Shown piece after piece: positions 34,686 to 43,607 of a stretch of 64,000 nt of DNA (position 1 is the first letter of the stretch; each line of letters begins with the position of its first letter). The stretch covers positions 1 to 64,000 of the forward strand of contig CATKYJ010000021.1 of the NCBI GenBank assembly GCA_949840885.1, written 5' to 3'. This stretch comes from an uncultured Acetatifactor sp. (GTDB lineage: Bacteria > Bacillota > Clostridia > Lachnospirales > Lachnospiraceae). Both the position numbers and the translations under genes were made by a program. Below the pieces are notes generated by a model that was not told the DNA's origin, made no database searches, and worked only from the letters and a program-made list of their open reading frames with translations.

Positions 34686-35641
34686 AAAAGAGACAAAAAG
34701 ACGCGCCGGCCCCTGCGCTGGATCCAAGGGAGCGGGACAGGAAGCTGGCCATGCACAGGAAGAGGCGCCAGACCATAAAGATTGCCATTGCCACAGTGGT
34801 GGCGGCTACCTTTGCCATACTGTTTTTGATGCCAATCGTGCTGACCATCACAAATTCCTTTATGGCGGCCTCGGAGATCTCGGCCAACTACGGCTCCATC
34901 TTCGCAACGGATGCCAACGGGGGCAAGGTATACATTTCAGAGCGGGTGAATCTGAAATTCATCCCGGACATGGTGTCTTTCAGCCAGTATAATACAGTGT
35001 TGTTCAAGAGCCCGGAGTATCTGTTCAAATTCTGGAACTCTGTGATACTGGTGGGACCCATTGTGGTGTTCCAGCTGACCGTGGCCTCTTTGGCCTCCTA
35101 TGGCTTTGCCAGATACCGGGGGAAGATCAGGGAGATTATTTTCTTCGCCTACATCATTCTGATGCTGATGCCCTATCAGGTGACACTGGTGCCCAACTAT
35201 CTGGTCAGCGACTGGCTGAACCTTTTGGACACCAACTGGGCCATCTGGCTGCCCGGGATCTTTTCACCCTTTGCGGTGTTTTTGCTGACTAAGTTCATGC
35301 GCAGGATCCCTGCGTCGGTAATGGAGGCGGCGCAGATAGACGGCGCCGGGGAATGGCAGATTTACCGCAGGATATGCCTGCCGCTCTGTAAAGGCGCTAT
35401 ATGCTCCGCGGCCATTCTGGTGTTCATAGACTACTGGAACATGGTGGAACAGCCATTGATATTGATGTCTGATGCGGAACAGCATCCGCTGTCGGTGTTC
35501 CTAAGCAAGATCAATGCGGGGGAGATCGGGCTGGCATTTGCGGTGGCTACCATATATATGGTGCCCAGCTTATTGATTTTCCTGTATGGGGAGGAGTATC
35601 TGGTGGACGGAATCACATATCAGGGCGGTATAAAAGGCTAA
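34682..35641 (+). CDS. ABC sugar-type permease (UgpE/MalG class)
   Basis: A 319-residue permease starting at GTG 34682, which overlaps the previous stop as GTGA, so translation is coupled. After a basic N-terminus (1-35), a span (IKIAIATVVAATFAILFLMP) and an extracytoplasmic loop come the remaining spans. The coupling loop MEAAQIDGAGEWQIYRRICL is canonical. The C-terminus EEYLVDGITYQGGIKG is typical of carbohydrate permeases. It works with the permease at 33738 and probably one or both large binding lipoproteins of the operon. Confidence 0.92.
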   Translation: MKKRQKDAPAPALDPRERDRKLAMHRKRRQTIKIAIATVVAATFAILFLMPIVLTITNSFMAASEISANYGSIFATDANGGKVYISERVNLKFIPDMVSFSQYNTVLFKSPEYLFKFWNSVILVGPIVVFQLTVASLASYGFARYRGKIREIIFFAYIILMLMPYQVTLVPNYLVSDWLNLLDTNWAIWLPGIFSPFAVFLLTKFMRRIPASVMEAAQIDGAGEWQIYRRICLPLCKGAICSAAILVFIDYWNMVEQPLILMSDAEQHPLSVFLSKINAGEIGLAFAVATIYMVPSLLIFLYGEEYLVDGITYQGGIKG

Positions 35642-35716
35642 AATGTGAGAACGCAAATGCAGCGTTCTTACAGGTGGGAGCAAGTTAGACAGATAGTATA
35701 GAGGAGAGGTAGAGCG

Positions 35717-37594
35717 ATGAACGAGAACGGAAAGAAGAAAAGGGAATGGGTGAAGACGGCGGCTATCGTATTCTTGTCGGTGATGCTGGTTCTTACCTTT
35801 TTCTCCAACACAATCATGAACTATTCCCTGCCGGAAGTGGCCACCCAGTATGTGGAGTCGGGCACTATTACGGCCAAGATACGCGGCTCGGGAGTGGTGG
35901 AGAGCGGCGCCCCCTATAATGTGGAAGTAAAGGAATCCAGAAAAGTGTCCCAGGTGGCTGTGCGGGTGGGCGACGAGGTGGAGAAAGACACTGTGCTGAT
36001 GTATCTGGAGGACGCAGAGAGCACGGAACTCCAGGAGGCAAAGACTCAGCTGGAAAGCCTGAAAGCGGAGTATGAAAAGGCCATCGTAACCGCAGATACT
36101 TCTGCCAGCATCATAAACAAGGTTCAGACGGGCAACATTACCTCTACGGAGTCCAAAGTGGCTCAGATCGATGCCTACAACAACAGAATCGATGCGCTGC
36201 AGAGCAATATCGATGCCTATAACAAACGGATTGCGGAGATTGACACCGAGCTGGGGAAGCTGGGGGAGGAACCGGATACCCTGGCGGAGCAGCAGGAGGT
36301 GAACTACTGCCAGGGGGAACTGAGCAAGGTAAAGGCATGGGCCGAGGATGCCAAGGCAAAGCTGGATGCGGCTCAGGGCGTGCTGGAATCCGTGAACAGC
36401 GCGCTGAAAGGGGCCGAGGACAGGGTAGCGGCATGTCAGAAAGTATATGATGATGCAAACACCAAACATATTGCGCTGGTTACCCGTCAAAATACTTTGA
36501 ATAAAAAAGTGGAAGACGGGGGCACGCTTACTCCGGAAGAAGAGAGCGAATTGGCTGTGCTGGGAGGAAGCGTAGCTGCTGCGGGTCAGGAAGTGAATGA
36601 CGCAAAAGCGGCATTGGACAGTGCAAATGCGGAATTGGAGAATACCAAAGCTACCATTGCAACTGAACGCGAGAAAGCAACGAATGATTTGACAGCAGCC
36701 CAGACCGAGCACCAGAATGCCCTCACCGCCACCACCACCTGGGAAATCAAGCTGGCCGATGCCCAGCGCAATTTGGCCAACAAGCAGGCGGCAGGCAGTG
36801 CCGGCAGCGGACAGAGAGAGACCCTGAAGAACGAAAAGGCGGATCTGACGCTAGCCCTGAATAAGGCTACCACCGATAAGACGGACGCGGAGAAAGAACT
36901 CACGGACCTGCTGGCCGGATTTGCAAAGGAAGTGGATCTGTCCACTCTTTTGACCAAGATCAAGGATCAGGAGAAAGTGGTGGAGGATTTGACGGCGAAA
37001 TCCATAGGAGCCACCATCACCGCACCCATTGCAGGCACCGTCACCAAGCTGAACGTGGTGGCAGGGGAAACTACAGCCCCCGGAACTCCCGTGGCGGTGA
37101 TGCAGCCTGCGGGCAAGGGCTATACCATGAGCTTTTCCGTCACCAATGAGCAGGCAAAGCGCCTGTCCGTGGGGGACGTGGCAGACTTAGCGAACGCATG
37201 GAGGTACGACGATGTCACGGTGAAGCTTGCCAACATCAGGCCTGATACCAATGAGCCGGGACGGAAGAAACTTCTGACCTTTGACGTGAGCGGCAATGTG
37301 ACGGTAGGGGATACCCTGAACATCTCCGTCGGCCAGAAGAGCGCAAACTATGATCTGATCGTGCCCAACAGCGCCATCAGAGAGGACAACAATGGCAAAT
37401 TCATCCTCATCGTGGAGTCCAGGCCGGGGCCGTTGAACACGCGCTATATCGCATCCCGGGTGGATGTGGAAGTACTGGCCAGCGATGACACCAAGTCCGC
37501 GATCAGTGCAGCCCTGTACGGCTATGAATTTGTCATCACTACCTCCACGAAGCCCGTGGAGGCCGGAAAGCAGGTCAGGCTGTCAGAAGGATGA
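35717..37594 (+). CDS. MacA/HlyD-type periplasmic adaptor with long coiled coil
   Basis: A 625-residue membrane-fusion-type protein. One N-terminal span (about 13-33) is followed by the first half of a lipoyl-like domain (SGTITAKIRGSGVVESG, VAVRVGDEVEKDTVLMYLED). A very long coiled coil follows (about 95-415, Ala/Glu/Lys-rich). The second lipoyl half (TITAPIAGTVTKLNVVAGET, GTPVAVMQP) and a C-terminal beta-barrel region (from about 475) end the protein. In Gram-positives such adaptors pair with MacB-like exporters. Here the MacB-core-like partner is the next gene, but no exporter ATPase is in the operon. GAGGAGAGG precedes ATG 35717. Confidence 0.88.
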   Translation: MNENGKKKREWVKTAAIVFLSVMLVLTFFSNTIMNYSLPEVATQYVESGTITAKIRGSGVVESGAPYNVEVKESRKVSQVAVRVGDEVEKDTVLMYLEDAESTELQEAKTQLESLKAEYEKAIVTADTSASIINKVQTGNITSTESKVAQIDAYNNRIDALQSNIDAYNKRIAEIDTELGKLGEEPDTLAEQQEVNYCQGELSKVKAWAEDAKAKLDAAQGVLESVNSALKGAEDRVAACQKVYDDANTKHIALVTRQNTLNKKVEDGGTLTPEEESELAVLGGSVAAAGQEVNDAKAALDSANAELENTKATIATEREKATNDLTAAQTEHQNALTATTTWEIKLADAQRNLANKQAAGSAGSGQRETLKNEKADLTLALNKATTDKTDAEKELTDLLAGFAKEVDLSTLLTKIKDQEKVVEDLTAKSIGATITAPIAGTVTKLNVVAGETTAPGTPVAVMQPAGKGYTMSFSVTNEQAKRLSVGDVADLANAWRYDDVTVKLANIRPDTNEPGRKKLLTFDVSGNVTVGDTLNISVGQKSANYDLIVPNSAIREDNNGKFILIVESRPGPLNTRYIASRVDVEVLASDDTKSAISAALYGYEFVITTSTKPVEAGKQVRLSEG

Positions 37595-37611
37595 CGCAAC
37601 TGCCAGAAAGG

Positions 37612-37636
37612 CATTCCTATGGAAGAGAGGCATTCC
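37612..37636 (+). repeat. Two CATTCC repeat units ahead of the MacB-core-like gene
   Basis: GGCATTCC occurs at 37610 and 37629 with GGAAGAGA between, in the sense direction. The second unit supplies the purine-rich site before ATG 37639. It is the same dispersed unit found at the mnmA start. Confidence 0.55.
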
Positions 37637-37638
37637 TT

Positions 37639-38925
37639 ATGAAGAAAATAGTACTGGGCATAAGCGGGGGGATTTCCTTTCTGATCTTTCTGATTTTGCT
37701 GCTGGTGACGAATCATCTGGGACAAAGCCAACTGACCCAGACAGTGGCAGAACGTTGGAGCGATGACGGAAAGGCCTCCCAGATCAGCTGCTTTTTCTCC
37801 GTGGGCTCCGACATCACGGAGGATGAGATCATTAGCTTTGAGCATAAAGTGGACGGCGCCCTCACGGACGCCTCTGTGGAGCAGGAGTCGGAGAATCCCG
37901 GGGCAAGGCTCTGGGCGGACACCTACAGCGCGGACGGACAGGTGACTCTGTCCAACGGCAAGACCAGCCTGACGGCAGACGCCATCGGCATCGGCGGCGA
38001 TTTTTTCCTCTTTCATCCGCTGACTTTGCTAAGCGGCGCTTACTTCTCAGGCAATGACCTGATGAAAGACTATTGCGTGATAGACGAGGATGCGGCCTGG
38101 CAGCTGTTCGGCTCCAACGATGTGAACGGAATGACCGTGTATATAGGCGGCGTTCCCCATATTGTGACGGGCGTGGTGCGAAGACCTTCCGGCCATCTGG
38201 CGGAGGCGGCGGGCCTGGACAGCACTGTAGTGTATGTATCCTATCAGACACTGACGGAACTTGGAAACAGTCGCGGCATCAACCATTATGAGATCGTCAT
38301 GCCTAACCCGGTGACAGGCTTCGCCTACAAGTATGTAAAGGAAAACCTGGGAGCGGATGAAAAGGAAGTGGAGGTGGTGGAGAATTCTTCCCGCTATTCC
38401 CTCCTTTCCAGGCTGAAACTGATCGGAGAATTTGGAACCCGCTCCATGAACGGAAAGGCCATCATCTACCCTTACTGGGAGAACATCGCCAGGGGGTATG
38501 CAGATATTCTGATGGTGCTGACGCTTCTGGGAGCTTTGTTCCTGGCATATCCCGTGGGCCTGGGGATCGTGTTTTTCTGTATCTGGTGGCGGCACAAGGG
38601 CTGGACCATGAAAGATGTCTGGCATAAGCTGCAGGATTTCGTGGAACGCAGGATAGAGAAAGCACGGGAGAAGCGTAGGAGAGGGAAAGAAGAGCAAAGG
38701 GACAAAGGCACAAAGAAGCAAAAAAAGCGCAGAAAGAAATTAGGCCCGGAGGAAGAAGAGGCCGAGTTGGAAAGCGGGGACCGGGCCGAACTGGAGTTTG
38801 TGGATATGGAGGAGCAATCAGGGGACAATGGCGTTGAATCCGAGACGGCTCCGGGGAAGAAAAAGTTTGGATTTAACCGCAACAGGAAGAAAGGTACGCG
38901 TGTCAAAGCGCGTAAGGGGGTATGA
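37639..38925 (+). CDS. MacB-core-like membrane protein with charged C-terminal tail
   Basis: A 428-residue protein from ATG 37639 (GGAAGAGAGG eight bases upstream). One N-terminal span (about 5-25), an extracytoplasmic MacB-core-type domain (about 30-280; TVYIGGVPHIVTGVVRRPSG), and one or two C-terminal spans (about 293-318) precede a long, basic-then-acidic cytoplasmic tail (about 320-428). Typical MacB permeases have four spans; this one seems shortened and has no ATPase gene next to it. An ATG at 37591 overlaps the adaptor stop as ATGA and would add a repeat-derived leader of 16 residues. The pairing with the adaptor before it suggests an export or scaffold complex; function unknown. Confidence 0.75.
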   Translation: MKKIVLGISGGISFLIFLILLLVTNHLGQSQLTQTVAERWSDDGKASQISCFFSVGSDITEDEIISFEHKVDGALTDASVEQESENPGARLWADTYSADGQVTLSNGKTSLTADAIGIGGDFFLFHPLTLLSGAYFSGNDLMKDYCVIDEDAAWQLFGSNDVNGMTVYIGGVPHIVTGVVRRPSGHLAEAAGLDSTVVYVSYQTLTELGNSRGINHYEIVMPNPVTGFAYKYVKENLGADEKEVEVVENSSRYSLLSRLKLIGEFGTRSMNGKAIIYPYWENIARGYADILMVLTLLGALFLAYPVGLGIVFFCIWWRHKGWTMKDVWHKLQDFVERRIEKAREKRRRGKEEQRDKGTKKQKKRRKKLGPEEEEAELESGDRAELEFVDMEEQSGDNGVESETAPGKKKFGFNRNRKKGTRVKARKGV

Positions 38926-38927
38926 GC

Positions 38928-41552
38928 ATGAAGAAATGGAACTGGGTAAAGCGTGCCGTAACGTTTGGACTGATTGGCAGTCTGACGGTGGGGCTCTGCG
39001 CCTGCGGGGGCGGAGGTAAGAATGAGAATGCTGCCCTGGCAAAGGAACATGTGTACAGGGTCAAAGACATTGAACTGCCAAAGATTGAGGGCGATGACTG
39101 GAATATCCATGCCACCGCGCACAAGGACGGAAAAGTCTATCTGTTGATGGAAGTGTACCATTGGCGGGAGGAGAAAGAGGGCGAGGAAAACGATATCAGG
39201 CTGATGTCCTTAGCAGAGGACGGCAGCGGCGTAGAGATCGTCAAGCTGGAGATGCCCCAATGGGAACGCCGTGTGAAGCCGGATGCAGGAGGGAGCGAAG
39301 TGCCTGATACGGAGACTGGCACGGAGACGGATCCCAATCCTGATTATGGAGTGATGCCCCTGACAGAGCCGCAGACAGGCACTGAGGGAGAGGACGATAC
39401 TGCACCGGAAGGGAACGGCGAAGAGGGAGACACCACGCCGGAAGGAGATGGCGGAGAGGGAGACACCACATCGGAAGGAGATTCCGTTCCGGAAGACGCT
39501 GAGGGCGATGAAGCAGTCACTGTAGAGCCGGAAGTCTATGTCACGCCCAATGACGCCTGGGAGAACTCCTACTACAACAATTACATTTTCGGGGCAGACG
39601 GCAGGATATATGCCATCAGGCGGTACTCCTACAATGATTATACCAATGAAATCAATGAAGAGACCAATTATCTCGTCAGTTGGGATCAGGATGGATCCTG
39701 CCAAGGGGAAAAGGAATTGGGGGCATTTCACTCAGAAGAGGAATATGTGTATGTCAACGCCATGACGGCTGCAGAAGACGGAACTGTCACCTTAATGCTA
39801 AGCGGCGAAAAAGCTTATATAATGAAAATAGATCCCCAGGGCAATGTAGGCGAAAGAAAGCCTCTGTCCGATGACGCGGGCAAGGTGTTCAACAATTGTG
39901 ACCGCCTTATAGATAAGGGGGACGGCACTTTCATTGCGATATACTATGACCAGGACGACTGGACGAAGCAGTTCATCACCACCTATGATCCTGCCACGGA
40001 CACCCTTGGACAGTCCAATCCCATGCCGACTGTTTTTGCTACTAAGGGATTCGGCAATATTGGAGTAGGCATAAGTTCCGATCTGATCTGCAGCAGCGGA
40101 GACGGCATCTATACCTACAAGATCGGGGATGAAAACATCACAGAGAAGATGAACTTTATCAATTCCGATCTCTCTATCAGCAATTTCAACAGCATCATAG
40201 AACTGGGAGACAAAAGTTTCCTGGGTGTATACTACGAAAGCTATGACGAGGGAATAAAGGCAGGGCTGTTCACTTATGTGGATCCGGCTGACATCCCCGA
40301 CAAGTCCGTGCTGGTGCTGGCAGGCGCCTGGATAGGCGGTGACATAGAGCGAAGAGTGGTCAAATTCAACAAGGAGAACGAGCAATACCGCATTGTAGTC
40401 AAGTCCTATGATTCCTACAATACCTATGACGACTGGCAGGCGGGCTACACCCAGCTGAATAATGACGTCACCTCCGGGAAAATGCCGGACATCCTCATCA
40501 CGGACGGCCTGACTGTGGAGAATTATATCTCCAAGGGACTGTTTGCGGACATCGGCAAGATGATCGAGGAGGATGAGGAACTGTCTCAGACGGAATTCGT
40601 CACAAATGTATTCGACGCCTATTCCGTGGAGGGCAAGCTCTATTATGTGATTCCCGGCTTTACGGTGAGCACCATGGTCGCCAAGGAGTCCATTGTGGGA
40701 GACAGGACGTCCTGGACCATGGAAGACATGCTGGAGCTTCAGAAGACCCTGCCGGAGGGCACGAACATGATCGGCGAGCTGACCCGGTCAGGATTCTTCT
40801 CCACTATGATGCAGTTCTGCGGCAGCGACTTTGTGGACATCGATACGGGAAAATGCGATTTTGATACGGAACACTTTATCAGCATGATGGAATTCGCCAA
40901 GAACCTGCCCGAGGAACTCAGCGAGGAATATTTCGGCGAGGATTATTGGCAAACCTATGAGTCTCAGTATCGGGATGGCAGGACCATCATGTGCAGGTTG
41001 GGCATAGGAAGCATCCGGGACGTGAATTACACCTATAATGGCAACTTTGGCGGGGATATGACCTTTATAGGCTTCCCTACGGAGAGCGGATCCGGCGCTT
41101 ATGTGTCGGCTACCGAGTGCTATGCTATTTCCGACAGATCCCGCAACAAGGAGGGGGCATGGGAATTCCTGAGATTCTACCTGACGGATGAGTATCAGGC
41201 CGATACCCAGTCCAGGTGGGGGATGCCGGTTTCAAAGAAATATTTTGACGAGTTAGTAAAGGACGGTACGCAGCGCCCTTACTGGCTGAACGAAGACGGC
41301 GAGAAAGAAGAGTACGATGATTATTTCTATATGAACGGCGAGTCTATCAAGCTGGATCCCATGACACAGGAACAGGTGGACAAGATCGTAAACTTCATCC
41401 TGTCAGTGGATAAATGCTATTACTACAATGACAGCGTCATGAATATCATCAATGAGGAGATGGATGCTTTCTACACTGACCAGAAATCGGCTCAGGAAGT
41501 GGCGAAGACGATTCAGAACAGAGTCCAGCTCTACGTGGATGAGAACCGCTGA
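38928..41552 (+). CDS. Second large solute-binding lipoprotein with N-terminal sensor region
   Basis: An 874-residue paralogue of the lipoprotein at 31393. Signal peptide with lipobox LCAC (Cys26), then a propeller-like region interrupted by an acidic Thr/Glu/Gly/Asp repeat segment (about 105-195, GEEGDTTPEGDGG-type units). The C-terminal solute-binding domain runs from about 450 (SVLVLAGAWIGGDIERRVVKF, MPDILITDGLTVENY, ATECYAISDRSRNKEGAWEF). Both lipoproteins end with the same type of helix (QKSAQEVAKTIQNRVQLYVDENR here). ATG 38928 has AAGGGGG seven bases upstream; ATG 38922 overlaps the previous stop but is too close to that site. It is the last gene of the operon, before a clear terminator. 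Confidence 0.87.
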   Translation: MKKWNWVKRAVTFGLIGSLTVGLCACGGGGKNENAALAKEHVYRVKDIELPKIEGDDWNIHATAHKDGKVYLLMEVYHWREEKEGEENDIRLMSLAEDGSGVEIVKLEMPQWERRVKPDAGGSEVPDTETGTETDPNPDYGVMPLTEPQTGTEGEDDTAPEGNGEEGDTTPEGDGGEGDTTSEGDSVPEDAEGDEAVTVEPEVYVTPNDAWENSYYNNYIFGADGRIYAIRRYSYNDYTNEINEETNYLVSWDQDGSCQGEKELGAFHSEEEYVYVNAMTAAEDGTVTLMLSGEKAYIMKIDPQGNVGERKPLSDDAGKVFNNCDRLIDKGDGTFIAIYYDQDDWTKQFITTYDPATDTLGQSNPMPTVFATKGFGNIGVGISSDLICSSGDGIYTYKIGDENITEKMNFINSDLSISNFNSIIELGDKSFLGVYYESYDEGIKAGLFTYVDPADIPDKSVLVLAGAWIGGDIERRVVKFNKENEQYRIVVKSYDSYNTYDDWQAGYTQLNNDVTSGKMPDILITDGLTVENYISKGLFADIGKMIEEDEELSQTEFVTNVFDAYSVEGKLYYVIPGFTVSTMVAKESIVGDRTSWTMEDMLELQKTLPEGTNMIGELTRSGFFSTMMQFCGSDFVDIDTGKCDFDTEHFISMMEFAKNLPEELSEEYFGEDYWQTYESQYRDGRTIMCRLGIGSIRDVNYTYNGNFGGDMTFIGFPTESGSGAYVSATECYAISDRSRNKEGAWEFLRFYLTDEYQADTQSRWGMPVSKKYFDELVKDGTQRPYWLNEDGEKEEYDDYFYMNGESIKLDPMTQEQVDKIVNFILSVDKCYYYNDSVMNIINEEMDAFYTDQKSAQEVAKTIQNRVQLYVDENR

Positions 41553-41572
41553 CGGATAGCGGATGGAAGTGG

Positions 41573-41601
41573 GGAACTGCCCATAAGGGCAGTTCCTTTT
41601 T
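41573..41601 (+). terminator. Rho-independent terminator of the importer operon
   Basis: GGAACTGCCC and GGGCAGTTCC form a perfect 10-bp stem with an ATAA loop, followed by TTTTT. Confidence 0.9.
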
Positions 41602-41710
41602 CTGCACAATGAGGTATTTCGGCAGGCTGCAGATGACTGGAAAGATCGGGAGAGATGCCTGTCATCACCGTTTGGCGGATATGGCGGATCCGGGCACAGA
41701 GGCCTGATTG

Positions 41711-42139
41711 TCAGTCCAGCGTGACGGGAATCCCCTTTTCCTCCAGATAGGCTGTCAGCGTCAGTTCATGGCCGTGATCCCTAAGCCACCTCCTGTACTC
41801 TTTATGCTCCGGCATGATCTGCGCCACCATGTCCCAGAAATCCTTGGAATGATTCATGTGCGTCAGATGGCAGAGCTCGTGAACCACCACATAATCCAGT
41901 ATCACGGGCGGGGCGAAGATCAGCCTGTAGTTAAAGGACAGGGTGCCCCGGGAGGAACAGCTCCCCCAGCGGGTTTTCTGATCCCGGACAGTGATGGAGG
42001 TGTAGCGGCCTCCGGTAAACTGGTGGTAATAGGCCGCCCGGCGCTCGAACTGCGCCCGGGCGGCCTCTCTGTATCTTTTTTCCAATGTCTCCAGCCGCCT
42101 CATTTCCGCAGCGGCGAGCTTTCTTTTCTGTATCTGCAT
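41711..42139 (-). CDS. YgjP-like (DUF45) M48-type metallopeptidase
   Basis: A 142-residue protein with the zinc site HELCHLTHMNHSKDFW (H87, E88, H91 and a downstream His). The KTRWGSCSSRGTLSFNYRLI motif before it is typical of YgjP/DUF45 proteins. Usual members are about 220-240 residues, with an N-terminal beta domain that is missing here, so this is a catalytic-domain-only form. A charged helix takes its place (MQIQKRKLAAAEMRRLETLE). The start ATG 42139 has AAAGGAAATC upstream. It follows the CDF transporter gene with a 39-base gap on the same strand. Probably a cytoplasmic protease of unknown target. Confidence 0.85.
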   Translation of the reverse strand: MQIQKRKLAAAEMRRLETLEKRYREAARAQFERRAAYYHQFTGGRYTSITVRDQKTRWGSCSSRGTLSFNYRLIFAPPVILDYVVVHELCHLTHMNHSKDFWDMVAQIMPEHKEYRRWLRDHGHELTLTAYLEEKGIPVTLD

Positions 42140-42178
42140 TAAGCGTATGATTTCCTTTCAACAACTTCTACAATCCGC

Positions 42179-43345
42179 TTACACCATTTGTTTGTCTACA
42201 TCAATGACAGCAAAATAGTTGGGATTCTCCTGTCGGATCCTTGCTTTCAGCTTTTCGGTGAGCTCCCTGTCGGAGAGGGGGAAATCATAGGGTACAGCCA
42301 CATCGAAAATCAGATTGGTATGGGTGGGACCGGTGACAATGCGGAAATCATGCATGGTGACAACATCGCTGGTCTCTTTCAGGTAATCCGCCACCAGGGC
42401 TTTCAGGCGCATGGTCTGCTCATCCCCCACGCAGATGGGATCCATATGGATCACCGCATGGCAGTGCAGGGTATCCCTCAGCTCGTGCTCAATGGTGTCA
42501 ATGGTATCGTGCAGGGCCAGAAGTTCTCCGTCCGCCGGCACCTCCGCATGGAGGGAGATCAGGACTCTGCCGGGCCCGTAATTATGTACGATCAGGTCAT
42601 GGATGCCGAGGATGTCTTCATATGACATGACAATGTCGTTTATCTGCTGGACGAACTCTTTCTCCGGAGCCTGCCCAAGCAGGGGGCTTACCGTATCCCT
42701 GGCGGCACCGTACCCCGCGTAGCAGATGAAAAGCCCCACCAGCACACCGCACCAGCCATCGATGGCAAATCCCGTGAAGTGGCCGATCACCGTGGCAATG
42801 AGCACCACCGTGGTGGCCATGGTATCGCTCAGGGAGTCGGTGGCGGTGGCCAGCATGGCGGAGGAATCCAGCCGCTTCCCCAGCCGCCTGTTATACAGGA
42901 ACATATAGCATTTCACCAGAATCGAGCACAACAGTATCCCTACCACAGCAGGTGAAAAAACCAGTTCCTCTGGATGGAGGATTTTGGACACCGAGGACTT
43001 TAACAGTTCCGCGCCCATGAGCAGGATGACGACGGATACCAGCAGTCCGGACACATACTCAATGCGGCCATGTCCAAAAGGATGCGTGGGATCGGGCTTC
43101 TGCCCGGCCATCTTGAACCCGATTAAGGTGATGATGGAGGAGCCGGCATCCGACAGGTTGTTGAAAGCATCCGCCGTGATGGCAATGGAATTGCTAAGTG
43201 TTCCCGCCAGGAATTTCCCGGCAAAGAGACAGAGGTTGAGAAAAATCCCCAGCGCCCCGCACAGAATTCCGTAAGCCTGGCGAACCGCCGGATCCTTGGT
43301 GTCGTTTTGATTCTTAATAAAATATTTGGCTAACAGTGAAACCAT
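42179..43345 (-). CDS. Cation diffusion facilitator metal transporter
   Basis: A 388-residue CDF-family metal/proton antiporter that exports divalent cations such as Zn, Mn or Fe. Six membrane spans lie in the first 215 residues, with the metal-site motifs ADAFNNLSDAGSS and ATATDSLSDT and the loop HPFGHGRIEYVSG. The cytoplasmic C-terminal region contains VISLHAEVPADGELL-type strands and continues through a second lobe to VIDVDKQMV, somewhat longer than the usual 300-residue members. The gene is divergent from gpmI. Metal specificity cannot be read from the motifs alone. Confidence 0.93.
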   Translation of the reverse strand: MVSLLAKYFIKNQNDTKDPAVRQAYGILCGALGIFLNLCLFAGKFLAGTLSNSIAITADAFNNLSDAGSSIITLIGFKMAGQKPDPTHPFGHGRIEYVSGLLVSVVILLMGAELLKSSVSKILHPEELVFSPAVVGILLCSILVKCYMFLYNRRLGKRLDSSAMLATATDSLSDTMATTVVLIATVIGHFTGFAIDGWCGVLVGLFICYAGYGAARDTVSPLLGQAPEKEFVQQINDIVMSYEDILGIHDLIVHNYGPGRVLISLHAEVPADGELLALHDTIDTIEHELRDTLHCHAVIHMDPICVGDEQTMRLKALVADYLKETSDVVTMHDFRIVTGPTHTNLIFDVAVPYDFPLSDRELTEKLKARIRQENPNYFAVIDVDKQMV

Positions 43346-43454
43346 TTCTCATTTCTCCTATTTTCTGTGTTGTGATATTCTCCTTAGTATAGCAACCCTG
43401 TGGTAAAAAAGCAATAAATTTCCAAAAATCCGGAGAATCCGGTCAGGGAGGGTA

Positions 43455-43483
43455 TTGCGCAGGAAAGATTTTCAGTGTATAAT
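43455..43483 (+). promoter_or_regulatory. Promoter of gpmI
   Basis: TTGCGC (-35, 43455-43460) and consensus TATAAT (-10, 43478-43483) with 17-base spacing. Confidence 0.6.
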
Positions 43484-43507
43484 TTGGAAATGAGAAATGG
43501 AAAGTAT

Positions 43508-43529
43508 GGCTTTCTTTGAAAGCCGATTT
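43508..43529 (+). terminator. Small attenuator-like hairpin in the gpmI leader
   Basis: GGCTTTC and GAAAGCC form a 7-bp stem with a TTT loop, followed by GATTTTT. It lies about 20 bases after the predicted transcript start and could act as a weak leader terminator or a 5' stabiliser. Confidence 0.3.
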
Positions 43530-43607
43530 TTCCATGTAGGATAAAGATAGAGAAATCCGCAAAGAGGCATGGCCTGATAAGCGGAGGAGACGGTAAGGAG
43601 AGCAGAT

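Noticed and set aside
37591..37638. ATG 37591 overlapping the adaptor stop as the start of the MacB-core-like gene.
   Set aside because: Its ribosome site would abut the ATG, and the added residues come from the dispersed repeat; ATG 37639 has a better site and begins the membrane anchor. It stays possible.
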